Source: Stenotrophomonas maltophilia D457 (GTDB lineage: Bacteria > Pseudomonadota > Gammaproteobacteria > Xanthomonadales > Xanthomonadaceae). Taken from it: a stretch of 64,000 bases of DNA. The stretch's first letter is position 1. Each line of letters begins with the position of its first letter. This document shows positions 8,638-16,391 of this stretch, one piece after another. Made by a program: the position numbers and the translations under genes. The notes under the pieces are model-generated. The model did not search any database. It saw only the letters and a program-made list of their open reading frames with translations, and had not been told where the DNA came from. The stretch lies in NCBI RefSeq assembly GCF_000284595.1, contig NC_017671.1, positions 3,195,001 to 3,259,000 of the forward strand. The letters run 5' to 3'.

Positions 8638-9984
8638 ATGTCCTCCACCCTCATCACCAATGCCCGCATGGTCAACGAAGGCCGCACCTTCGACGGCGAC
8701 CTGCGCATCGAGAACGGCCGCATCGCGCAGATCGGCAACGGGCTGGCGCCGCGCGACGGCGAGCAGGTGGTGGACGCGGCCGGGCGCTGGCTGCTCCCGG
8801 GCATGATCGATGACCAGGTGCACTTCCGCGAACCGGGCCTGACCCACAAGGGCGACATCGCCAGCGAATCGGCGGCGGCCGTGGCCGGTGGCCTGACCAG
8901 CTTCATGGACATGCCCAACACCAACCCGCCGACGCTGGATTCGACCATCCTGGAAGCCAAGTACGAGCTCGCGCGCGGCCGCGCCTGGGCCAACTACGGC
9001 TTCTACCACGGCGCCAGCAATGACAACCTGGACGCCATCCGTGCGCTGGACCCGAAGAAGGCGCCGGGCGTGAAGGTGTTCATGGGTGCTTCGACCGGCA
9101 ACATGCTGGTCGACAACCCCGAAACGCTGGACGCGATCTTCCGCGAATGCCCGACCCCGATCATCACGCACTGCGAAGACACGCCGATGATCGATGCCAA
9201 CCTGAAGGCCTTCCAGGAAAAGTACGGCGATGCGCTGACCCCGGACATGCACCCGGACATCCGCTCGCGCGAAGCCTGCATCAAGTCGACCCGCCTGGCG
9301 ATGTCGCTGGCGCGCAAACACGGCACCCGCCTGCACGTGCTGCACATCTCCACCGCCGATGAACTGGCGCTGTTCGAGAAGGGCCCGCTGATCCGCGCCG
9401 ATGGCAGCCGCAAGCAGATCACCGCTGAAACCTGCGTGCACTTCCTGCACTTCGCGCGCCCGGACTATGCGACCAAGGGCAACCTGATCAAGTGCAACCC
9501 GGCCATCAAGGAAGTGTCCGACCGCGAGGCGATCACCGCTGCGCTGGCCGACGACGTGCTGGACGTGCTGGCTACCGACCACGCGCCGCACACCTGGGAA
9601 GAGAAGCAGAAGCCCTACGCGCAGGCCCCCTCCGGCCTGCCACTGGTGCAGTACGCGCTGGTGGCCGCGCTGGAGCGCGTGCACGAAGGCAAGCTGACCC
9701 GCGAGCAGGTGGTGCAGAAGTTCGCCCACGCCCCGGCGCAGCTGTTCGACGTGGAAGAACGTGGTTTCCTGCGCGAAGGCTACTTCGCCGATCTGGTCCT
9801 GGTCGAAGACGTGCCGTTCACGGTCAAGCGCGAGGACGTGCTGTCCAAGTGCGGCTGGTCGCCGTTTGAGGGCACCACCTTCCGTTCGCGCGTCGCCTCC
9901 ACCTGGGTCAACGGCCAGCTGGTGTGGGACGGCAGCAACCTGGTGGGCGAACCCGCCGGCCAGCGCATGACCTACGACCGCTGA
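8638..9984 (+). CDS. pyrC: Dihydroorotase
   Basis: Cyclises carbamoyl aspartate to dihydroorotate in pyrimidine synthesis. 448 residues of the amidohydrolase fold. Metal-binding DDQVHFREPG lies near residue 60, the carbamylated lysine region is GVKVFMGAST, later ligands are in ITHCEDTP and LHVLHISTADE, and the catalytic aspartate is in ATDHAPHTW. The length and sequence fit the longer class I/allantoinase-related form; hydantoinase or allantoinase is less likely. It starts 1 bp after yidD and shares 1 bp with the next gene (TGATG), so three genes form a tight unit. Confidence 0.9.
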   Translation: MSSTLITNARMVNEGRTFDGDLRIENGRIAQIGNGLAPRDGEQVVDAAGRWLLPGMIDDQVHFREPGLTHKGDIASESAAAVAGGLTSFMDMPNTNPPTLDSTILEAKYELARGRAWANYGFYHGASNDNLDAIRALDPKKAPGVKVFMGASTGNMLVDNPETLDAIFRECPTPIITHCEDTPMIDANLKAFQEKYGDALTPDMHPDIRSREACIKSTRLAMSLARKHGTRLHVLHISTADELALFEKGPLIRADGSRKQITAETCVHFLHFARPDYATKGNLIKCNPAIKEVSDREAITAALADDVLDVLATDHAPHTWEEKQKPYAQAPSGLPLVQYALVAALERVHEGKLTREQVVQKFAHAPAQLFDVEERGFLREGYFADLVLVEDVPFTVKREDVLSKCGWSPFEGTTFRSRVASTWVNGQLVWDGSNLVGEPAGQRMTYDR

Positions 9985-10829
9985 TGCGCTCGGCACTTCT
10001 GATCGGGTCGCTGCTGGCCGCGCCCCTGTTTTCCGTACCCGCGGCGCAGGCGCAGGATGGCATTGGCAGCCTGATCGACAGCCGCGTGGTGTTCCCGGCC
10101 AGTGCGTCGCAGGGCGCACTGGTGATCGGCAAGGTTCCCGCCGGCAGCCGCGTGCAGTACGCCGGTCGCCAGCTGCGGGTGAGCGGCTACGGCAGCGTGG
10201 TGTTCGGCATCGGCCGTGACGAGAAGGGCCCGCTGCGCGTGCAGGTGCAGCGCCCCGATGGTGGCAGCGAGACCGCGACCATTGCGGTGACGCCGCGCGA
10301 CTGGCCCACAGAGCGGGTCAATGGTGTGCCGCCGAAGACGGTCAACCCGCCGCCGGCAATTGCCGAGCGGATCAAGCGCGAACAGGCGCAGGTGACTGCC
10401 GCACGCGCCCGCGATGACGACCGTACCGACTTCACCCAGACCTTCATCTGGCCGGTGCAGGGCCGCATCAGCGGCCGCTTCGGCAATGCCCGCGTGTACA
10501 ACGGCCAGCCCGGTGCCGGTCATTCCGGCATGGACATCGCGGTGCCGACCGGCACGCCGGTGAAAGCACCGGCCGCCGGCATCGTCACCTTCGCCGGCCC
10601 GGACCTGTACCTGACCGGCGGCACGTTGCTGCTCGACCACGGCTTCGGGGTCAGCTCCAACTTCCTGCACCTCTCGCGCATCGACGTAAAGGTCGGCGAC
10701 CGGGTTGAACAGGGCCAGGTGATCGCTGCGGTCGGCGCCACCGGCCGTGCCACCGGCCCGCACCTGCACTGGGGCATGAACTGGTTCGAGACCCGTATCG
10801 ACCCGCTGCTGGTGCTGGAGCGCAAGTAA
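9984..10829 (+). CDS. M23 family murein endopeptidase
   Basis: 281 residues. The ATG at 9984 overlaps the dihydroorotase stop and begins a signal peptide (MRSALLIGSLLAAPLFSVPAAQA), so the protein is periplasmic. An Ig-like N-terminal domain is followed by the LytM/M23 domain with zinc motifs HSGMDIAVPTGTPV and GPHLHWGM, plus the middle histidine in NFLHLSRI. All expected ligands are present, so it should be an active peptidoglycan endopeptidase. Cross-link cleavage is expected from the family; the specific bond is unknown. Confidence 0.88.
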   Translation: MRSALLIGSLLAAPLFSVPAAQAQDGIGSLIDSRVVFPASASQGALVIGKVPAGSRVQYAGRQLRVSGYGSVVFGIGRDEKGPLRVQVQRPDGGSETATIAVTPRDWPTERVNGVPPKTVNPPPAIAERIKREQAQVTAARARDDDRTDFTQTFIWPVQGRISGRFGNARVYNGQPGAGHSGMDIAVPTGTPVKAPAAGIVTFAGPDLYLTGGTLLLDHGFGVSSNFLHLSRIDVKVGDRVEQGQVIAAVGATGRATGPHLHWGMNWFETRIDPLLVLERK

Positions 10830-10831
10830 CG

Positions 10832-10909
10832 GTAGTGCCGGCCGCTGGCCGGCAACCTCATCCTCTTCCGCGCCCTGCTGGATGCCGGCCAGCGGCCGGC
10901 ACTACCAGG
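10832..10909. repeat. Inverted pair of GTAG-type palindromes (GTAGTGCCGGCC type)
   Basis: GTAGTGCCGGCCGCTGGCCGGCA and its inverse TGCCGGCCAGCGGCCGGCACTAC, separated by about 30 bp, between two convergent genes. It can form one long hairpin readable from both strands and may serve as a bidirectional transcript end. Confidence 0.85.
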
Positions 10910-10918
10910 TACGTTGGA

Positions 10919-11623
10919 TCAACCGCGCGCGGCCCACCACACGCGCAGCAGGGTGCGCACCGGGGTGGCCTCGATCGGCTTGCCTGCGGCCTGTGCCGCC
11001 ACCCGCGCACGCGCCAGGCTGGACCACACACGGCGCGGGCGCGGGCCGGGCACGCGGGTGCCCCACCCCTTCAACAGATGCTGCGCCCAGCGCTGTGCGG
11101 CATTGCTGGCGTCCTCGTCCAGCAGGCTGCGCGGCACACCCGCCACGCCAGCGTCCTGCAGGCGCTGCGCCAAGGTCTGCAGCTGCACCGCACGACCGGC
11201 GCCGGTGCGCGGCTTGTCAGCGAACAAGGCCGCCTCCACCGCGGCTACGGCCTCGGCGTAGTTCGCCAGCGCGCGCCCGGCGCCGGCCGCATCCAGCGCG
11301 ACCGTGCGCGCTTCAACCAGATCCGGAAGTGCTTCGGCCAACTGGGCCCATGGCGCACGCACCGGCTCCAGCAGCCTGCCCAGCGGATGGCGCGAGCGAT
11401 GTCCCGCCCAGCTGCGCAGCTCCTCGCCCCACCACGCCAGCTTGGCGTCGGCCGGCAGCGGATCGCCGCTGGTGTTGAGCATGTCGTCGAACTCCTGCAG
11501 CAGCGCGAACCACGCCACTGCAAGCTCGCGTTGCGATTCGGCCACGAACGGGGCGGCCACCGACCATTCCGGCCAACGGCTGCGCCACTTGTCGAGGAAA
11601 CTGTCCAGCGCGGTACTGCTCAC
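10919..11623 (-). CDS. Squalene/phytoene synthase-like protein
   Basis: 234 residues, mostly helical. The segment DAKLAWWGEELRSWAGHRSRHPLGRLL is like the early conserved region of squalene/phytoene synthase relatives (LAWWREEL... HP). The two Asp-rich DxxxD motifs needed for prenyl diphosphate coupling are not evident, so catalysis is doubtful and an NDUFAF6-like non-enzymatic role is possible. It lies 11 bp downstream of the mupP/gph gene on the same strand. Assignment to the fold is moderate; function unknown. Confidence 0.55.
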   Translation of the reverse strand: MSSTALDSFLDKWRSRWPEWSVAAPFVAESQRELAVAWFALLQEFDDMLNTSGDPLPADAKLAWWGEELRSWAGHRSRHPLGRLLEPVRAPWAQLAEALPDLVEARTVALDAAGAGRALANYAEAVAAVEAALFADKPRTGAGRAVQLQTLAQRLQDAGVAGVPRSLLDEDASNAAQRWAQHLLKGWGTRVPGPRPRRVWSSLARARVAAQAAGKPIEATPVRTLLRVWWAARG

Positions 11624-11634
11624 TACACCATTCC

Positions 11635-12330
11635 TTACGGCTGGGCCGGGGCTGCCGGCCGGGTCGGCCAGAGACTGGCCAGTTGCAGAAGTTCAGCGTT
11701 CTCGACCAGCACGTCGGCCTGCCAGGCCAGCGGATCGTCGCTGTGCAGGCGGTAGCCCCACAGGGCTGCCACCGACGGCATGGCCGCGGCCCGCGCGGCG
11801 ATGATGTCGCGCTCGTCGTCACCCACGTACACACAGTCTTCGGCGGCAACGCCAATGGCCTGCGCAGCGTGCAGCAGCGGCAGCGGGTGAGGTTTGCGCT
11901 CGGCCAGGCTGTCACCGCCGACCAGCACTGCACAGCGCTGCTGCCAGCCGTGCTGCGGCAGGATCAGCCGCGCCAGGTACTCGGGCTTGTTGGTGACGAT
12001 GCCCCACACGGTGCCGGCGTCATCCAGCGCGGCAAGCATGCCGGCCACGCCATCGAACAGCACCGCGTGCTGGCCGATCAGCGCTTCGTAGCGCTGCAGG
12101 AATTCCGGAATCAGTGCATCTCGCGCAGCGGCATCCAGGTCCGGGAAAGCGGCCCCGACCATCGCGCGCGAGCCCTTGGAGACCACCGGGCGCAGCACCG
12201 CCGGATCGATCGGCGCACGACCACGCTCGGCCAGCATCGCGTTGCAGGTGGCGACGAAGTCCGGCGCGCTGTCCAGCAGGGTGCCGTCCAGGTCGAACAG
12301 CACCGCACGCGGGAAGCGGGCGGCGGTCAT
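11635..12330 (-). CDS. mupP: HAD phosphatase: MurNAc-6-phosphate phosphatase MupP (or phosphoglycolate phosphatase)
   Basis: 231 residues from [20 protein letters not shown] motifs: nucleophile DLDGTLLDS, motif II TNK in VTNKPEYLA, motif III KPHP, motif IV VGDDERD. The ATG overlaps the ubiG stop (ATGA). By motif alone it would be called gph. In Pseudomonas aeruginosa the gene after mtaD and ubiG (PA3170-PA3171) is PA3172, shown to be MupP of the anhydro-MurNAc recycling route that bypasses MurA. The same order here (mtaD, ubiG, phosphatase) favours MupP. That would link it to wall recycling and beta-lactamase induction. The choice is inference. Confidence 0.7.
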   Translation of the reverse strand: MTAARFPRAVLFDLDGTLLDSAPDFVATCNAMLAERGRAPIDPAVLRPVVSKGSRAMVGAAFPDLDAAARDALIPEFLQRYEALIGQHAVLFDGVAGMLAALDDAGTVWGIVTNKPEYLARLILPQHGWQQRCAVLVGGDSLAERKPHPLPLLHAAQAIGVAAEDCVYVGDDERDIIAARAAAMPSVAALWGYRLHSDDPLAWQADVLVENAELLQLASLWPTRPAAPAQP

Positions 12331-13043
12331 GCCGGCTTGACCGCGTAGGCCAGGTAGTTGATGTCGGTGCGGCTGCTCAGGCGGGCATGGTTGCGCCACG
12401 GCTCGTAGGCCATGCCGCTGACATCCACCAGCTGCAGGTCGGCCTCGCGCAGCCAGCGCGCCAGCTCGGCCGGCTTGATGAATTCCTGGTAGTGGTGCGT
12501 GCCCTTGGGCAGCAGGCGCGCCACGTACTCGGCGCCGACGATCGCCACCGCGAACGCGGCGGCGGTGCGGTTGATGGTCGACAGGAACAGGTGGCCGCCC
12601 GGCTTCAGCAGGCGCTTGCAGGCCTCGATGATCGCGCCCGGGTCCGGCACGTGCTCCAGCATTTCCATGCAGGTGACCACGTCGAAGCTGCCCGGCTGCT
12701 CGGCGGCCAGATCCTCGGCCGCCTGCACCCGGTAATCGACCTGGGCGCCGCTTTCCAGCGCATGCAGGCGCGCGACCTTGACCAGCTCCGGGGCCAGGTC
12801 GATGGCGGTGACGTCAGCACCGGCCTGGGCCAGCGCTTCGCTCAACAGGCCGCCACCGCAGCCGATGTCGAGCACGCGGGCGCCGCGCAGCGGCACGCGG
12901 TCAGCCACGTACTGCAGGCGCACCGGATTCAGCGCATGCAGCGGCTTCTGCGGGCCGTCAGCGTCCCACCAGCGGTTGGCCAGCGCAGCGAACTTGTCCA
13001 GCTCGGCCTGATCGAAATTTGAGGAAGCGTGGGGGGCAGTCAT
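12327..13043 (-). CDS. ubiG: Ubiquinone biosynthesis O-methyltransferase
   Basis: Performs both O-methylations in ubiquinone synthesis with S-adenosylmethionine. 238 residues from the ATG at 13041-13043 ([20 protein letters not shown]); the frame continues upstream without conserved sequence. SAM motif [16 protein letters not shown] near residue 56, then [12 protein letters not shown] and the UbiG signature FLSTINRT. The N-terminal [23 protein letters not shown] is diagnostic. It overlaps the phosphatase by 4 bp and follows mtaD by 26 bp. Confidence 0.95.
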   Translation of the reverse strand: MTAPHASSNFDQAELDKFAALANRWWDADGPQKPLHALNPVRLQYVADRVPLRGARVLDIGCGGGLLSEALAQAGADVTAIDLAPELVKVARLHALESGAQVDYRVQAAEDLAAEQPGSFDVVTCMEMLEHVPDPGAIIEACKRLLKPGGHLFLSTINRTAAAFAVAIVGAEYVARLLPKGTHHYQEFIKPAELARWLREADLQLVDVSGMAYEPWRNHARLSSRTDINYLAYAVKPA

Positions 13044-13069
13044 GGGGGATGTCCTTGCGGCGCCAGGGT

Positions 13070-14413
13070 TCAGGCGCGGATATGGCGGATGCGCTCGCGC
13101 CACTGGCGCGCGTTGGCGATGATGCCCGGCAGGTCCATGCCGACCAGCTCGCGCTGCACCAGCTTCGGCTTGCCGGCGATCCAGACATCGCTGACCTGCT
13201 GGCGGCCGGTGGCGTACACCAGCTGCGACAGCACGTTGTGCAGCGGCTGTGTTTCCAGCGCGGACAGATCAACGCAGACCAGGTCGGCCTGCTTGCCGAC
13301 TTCGATCGAGCCGATGCGGTCGCCGAAGCCCAGCGCGCGTGCGCCACCCAGCGTGGACGCGCGCAGCGTGGTTGCCGCGTCCAGTGCAGTGGCGTCGTCG
13401 GCCACGGCCTTGGCCAGGATCGCCGCGGTGCGGTTCTCGCTGAACATGTCCAGGTCGTTGTTGCTGGCGCAGCCATCGGTACCGATCGCCAGGTTCACGC
13501 CTGCGCGCTGCAGGGCGCAGGCCGGGCAGAAACCGGAGGCCAGCTTCAGGTTGGATTCCGGGCAATGCACCACGCTGACGCCACGTTCGGCGCACAGGTG
13601 GATTTCCGCATCGGTCAGCTGGGTCATGTGCACCGCGATCAGGCGGTCGTTGACCAGGCCGAGCCGATCCAGCCGCGCCAGCGGGCGCTGGCCGTGCAGC
13701 CTGATCGAATCGTTGATTTCCTGCGCGGTCTCGTGGGTATGCAGGTGCACCTGCATGTCGAGCTGGTCGGACAGCATCCGCACCCGCTCGAAGTTGGCAT
13801 CGTTGACCGTGTAAGGCGCATGCGGCGCGAACGCGGTGCCGATCAGCGGATCGGTGCGCCACTGGTCGTGCAGTTCACCGGCCTTGGCGAAGTACTCGTC
13901 GTCGGTCTTGGCCCAGGCGGTGGGGAAATCGATGATGACCGCGCCCACCAGCGCGCGGAAACCGTGTTTCTTGTAGACCGCGGCCTGCACGTCGCCGAAG
14001 AAGTAGTTCTCGTTGGCGCAGGTGGTGCCGCCGCGCAGCATTTCGGCGATGGCCAGGGTGGTGCCGTCGGCAACGAACTCGGGGCCGATCACCGCCGCTT
14101 CCACCGGCCAGATGTGCTGCTGCAGCCAGGTCATCAGCGGCAGGTCGTCGGCAACGCCGCGCAGCAGGGTCATCGGGTTGTGCGTGTGCGCGTTGACCAG
14201 GCCCGGCATCAGCGCAGCCTCGGGTCGGCTCACCACCTGGGTGGCGCGGAAGCGTGCGCGCGCCTCGGCACGCGGCAGGATGGCCACGATCTCGCTGCCA
14301 CGCACGGCAACGGCATGGTCTTCCAGCACCACCGCATGCGGCTCGATCGGAACGACGTAACCGGCTTCGATGAGCAGGTCGCAGGCTTCGGGGAGGTGCG
14401 GGCTATCGCTCAT
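13070..14413 (-). CDS. mtaD: 5'-methylthioadenosine / S-adenosylhomocysteine deaminase
   Basis: 447-residue amidohydrolase of the TRZ/ATZ group. Metal motifs: [36 protein letters not shown] and [11 protein letters not shown]. In Pseudomonas the gene before ubiG deaminates methylthioadenosine to methylthioinosine for purine and methionine salvage; the same order here supports that role. Chlorohydrolase or guanine-deaminase labels are common but less specific. It heads a four-gene minus-strand unit ending with the phytoene-synthase-like gene. Confidence 0.88.
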   Translation of the reverse strand: MSDSPHLPEACDLLIEAGYVVPIEPHAVVLEDHAVAVRGSEIVAILPRAEARARFRATQVVSRPEAALMPGLVNAHTHNPMTLLRGVADDLPLMTWLQQHIWPVEAAVIGPEFVADGTTLAIAEMLRGGTTCANENYFFGDVQAAVYKKHGFRALVGAVIIDFPTAWAKTDDEYFAKAGELHDQWRTDPLIGTAFAPHAPYTVNDANFERVRMLSDQLDMQVHLHTHETAQEINDSIRLHGQRPLARLDRLGLVNDRLIAVHMTQLTDAEIHLCAERGVSVVHCPESNLKLASGFCPACALQRAGVNLAIGTDGCASNNDLDMFSENRTAAILAKAVADDATALDAATTLRASTLGGARALGFGDRIGSIEVGKQADLVCVDLSALETQPLHNVLSQLVYATGRQQVSDVWIAGKPKLVQRELVGMDLPGIIANARQWRERIRHIRA

Positions 14414-14620
14414 GCGGGCTCACTGGCTGTGGGGGCGGCGAGATACTTCTGGGGGACACGCCCCTGAGTCAGGGGCTGCCGCGAAGCGGCGGGGTCTGGA
14501 GACCCGTGAAGCGGGGCCCATGATCTGCCGAAGCAGATCATGGGAGCGCCAGCGCGAATGTGCTGGCGCGTACCCGGCCAGCGGCCGGCACTACCGCAAG
14601 GTCGGCCTATGGCCGGAACC
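14414..14620. other. Gap with several short hairpins and one GTAG palindrome
   Basis: No gene. Hairpins: CATGATCTGC-CGAA-GCAGATCATG (14519-14542), CGCCAGCGC/GTGCTGGCG around 14548-14570, and the palindrome GGCCAGCGGCCGGCACTAC ending at 14594. The section next to efp (CGGCC...GGCCG, 14600-14618) may help end the efp transcript, but has no T run. Confidence 0.5.
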
Positions 14621-15187
14621 TTACTTGACGCGTGCGGAGTATTCGCCCGAACGGGTGTCGACGCGGATCACTTCGTCCTGGTTGACGAACAGCGGCACGC
14701 GGACCACGGCGCCGGTTTCCAGGGTGGCCGGCTTGCCGCCGCCGCCCGAGGTGTCGCCACGGACGCCCGGATCGGTTTCGGTGATCTTCAGTTCGACGAA
14801 GTTCGGCGGCTGCACGAAGATCGGCTCACCGTTCCACAGGGTGACCACGCAGGACTCTTCGCCCTTCAGCCACTTTTCGGCGCCGCCCATGCCGGCCTTG
14901 GTGGCCTGGACCTGCTCGAAGGATTCCGGGTCCATGAAGTGCCAGTACTCACCGTCGCTGTACATGAAGTTCATGTCGGTATCGACGACGTCGGCTGCAT
15001 CCAGCGAGTCGGTCGACTTCATGGTCACTTCCTGGGTACGGCCGTCCTTGATCAGGCGGTACTTCACGCGGGTGAAGGCCTGGCCCTTGCCCGGCTTGAC
15101 GTATTCGGTGTCGATGATGACGGCCGGTTGGTTGTTGACCAGGATCTTCATCCCGTTCTTGACGTCGTTCATGCCGTAGCTGGCCAT
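14621..15187 (-). CDS. efp: Elongation factor P
   Basis: Relieves ribosome stalling at polyproline. 188 residues from [16 protein letters not shown]; an in-frame start upstream is ignored. Three beta-barrel domains in the usual order. The loop [15 protein letters not shown] keeps the lysine (PGKG) that is beta-lysylated in the EpmA/EpmB type of EF-P rather than the rhamnosylated arginine type. The divergent neighbour is epmB, which fits exactly. The window has no epmA or epmC. Confidence 0.97.
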   Translation of the reverse strand: MASYGMNDVKNGMKILVNNQPAVIIDTEYVKPGKGQAFTRVKYRLIKDGRTQEVTMKSTDSLDAADVVDTDMNFMYSDGEYWHFMDPESFEQVQATKAGMGGAEKWLKGEESCVVTLWNGEPIFVQPPNFVELKITETDPGVRGDTSGGGGKPATLETGAVVRVPLFVNQDEVIRVDTRSGEYSARVK

Positions 15188-15283
15188 GCGTAAACTCCTG
15201 AGTGGCAAAAACGCCGCGGGTGCGGCGAGCCGTTAGAATGGAAAGCCCACCGGGTGCCGGTGGGCGACTGTTTTTCTGCCCCC
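15188..15283. promoter_or_regulatory. Divergent efp/epmB control region with leader hairpin
   Basis: Plus strand: TAGAAT at 15234-15239 is a possible -10 for epmB. Just after it CCCACCGG-GTG-CCGGTGGG (15247-15265) is followed by a T5 run (15271-15275), which looks like a terminator inside the epmB leader. Nothing comparable faces efp. Confidence 0.35.
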
Positions 15284-16324
15284 ATGATAACCGCAGGCCC
15301 CCTCTCCATGCAGCTTTCCGCCTTCCCCCGGCCCCAGTCGCCAGGCGCGCCCGCGCGCTGGCAGCAGCTCTGGCGCCAGGCGCTGCGCGACCCGCACGCC
15401 CTGCTGGCCCGGCTGCAGCTGGACCCGGCCGCGCTGGGTGTCTCGGAGGCGGCCATTGCCCAGTTCGCGCTGCGCGTGCCGGAGGGCTTCGTGGCGCGCA
15501 TGCGCGTGGGCGACGCGGCCGACCCGCTGCTGCGCCAGGTGCTGCCCGTCGACGAGGAAATGCGCCCGGCACCCGGGTTCAGTTTCGATGCGGTGGGTGA
15601 TGGTGCCGCCAGGAAGGCCACCGGCGTCATCCAGAAGTACCGTGGACGCGCCCTGCTGGTCGCCACCGGCAGTTGCGCGATCAACTGCCGCTACTGCTTC
15701 CGCCGCCACTTCGACTATGCCGCGGAAAACGCCGCCAAGGGCGGCTGGCAGGAGGCCGTAGCGGCCATCGCGGCCGACCCGGACATCGACGAGGTCATCC
15801 TGTCCGGCGGCGACCCGCTGTCACTGGCCACGCACAAGCTGGCCGAGCTGACCGATGCGCTGCGCGCGATCCCGCACATCCGCCGCCTGCGCATCCACAC
15901 CCGGCTGCCGATCGTGCTGCCGGAGCGCGTGGACGAGGAGCTGCTGGCCTGGCTGGGCAGCCTGCCGTGGCCACTGGCGATCGTGGTCCACGCCAACCAT
16001 GCCAATGAGTTCGACGCCAGCGTGGACGCTGCGATGAGCCGCCTGCGCGGCGTCGGCGCCCAGCTGCTGAACCAGGCCGTCCTGCTGCGCGGGGTCAACG
16101 ACAGCGTGCAGGCCCTGCAGGACCTGAGCGAGCGCAGCTTCGCCGCCGGCGTGCTGCCCTATTACCTGCACCAGCTGGACCGGGTCGAGGGCGTGGCCCA
16201 CTTCGAAGTGGACGACAGCCAGGCCAAGGCGCTGATTGCCGGCCTGACCGCACGCCTGTCCGGCTACCTGATTCCCAAGCTGGTGCGCGAACTGCCCGGC
16301 GACCCGAGCAAGCGCCCGCTGTAA
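15284..16324 (+). CDS. epmB: EF-P (R)-beta-lysylation protein EpmB, lysine 2,3-aminomutase
   Basis: Radical-SAM enzyme that turns lysine into beta-lysine for EF-P modification. 346 residues from the ATG at 15284 (a second ATG at 15308 is possible); E. coli EpmB has 342. The cluster motif is CAINCRYCFRRHFDY, followed by DEVILSGGDPLSL and LRIHTRLPIVLPERV. Needs an [4Fe-4S] cluster, SAM and PLP. It faces away from efp across 96 bp. A GGGGTCAG-type palindrome follows the stop. Confidence 0.95.
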   Translation: MITAGPLSMQLSAFPRPQSPGAPARWQQLWRQALRDPHALLARLQLDPAALGVSEAAIAQFALRVPEGFVARMRVGDAADPLLRQVLPVDEEMRPAPGFSFDAVGDGAARKATGVIQKYRGRALLVATGSCAINCRYCFRRHFDYAAENAAKGGWQEAVAAIAADPDIDEVILSGGDPLSLATHKLAELTDALRAIPHIRRLRIHTRLPIVLPERVDEELLAWLGSLPWPLAIVVHANHANEFDASVDAAMSRLRGVGAQLLNQAVLLRGVNDSVQALQDLSERSFAAGVLPYYLHQLDRVEGVAHFEVDDSQAKALIAGLTARLSGYLIPKLVRELPGDPSKRPL

Positions 16325-16332
16325 TTCCGCAG

Positions 16333-16374
16333 GGGGTCAGATCCCTTTTTCCTGCGGAAAAGGGATCTGACCCC
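16333..16374. repeat. GGGGTCAGATC-type palindromic repeat
   Basis: GGGGTCAGATCCCTTTTTCC facing GGAAAAGGGATCTGACCCC around a short loop. A relative is at 35730-35770. It lies between the convergent epmB and GGDEF/EAL genes and could end both transcripts. Confidence 0.8.
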
Positions 16375-16391
16375 GACACAACAACCGTCGG

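Noticed and set aside
12331..12399. Upstream extension of the mupP/gph gene
   Set aside because: The extra residues lie inside ubiG in another frame; the ATG overlapping the ubiG stop precedes the HAD motif at the normal distance.
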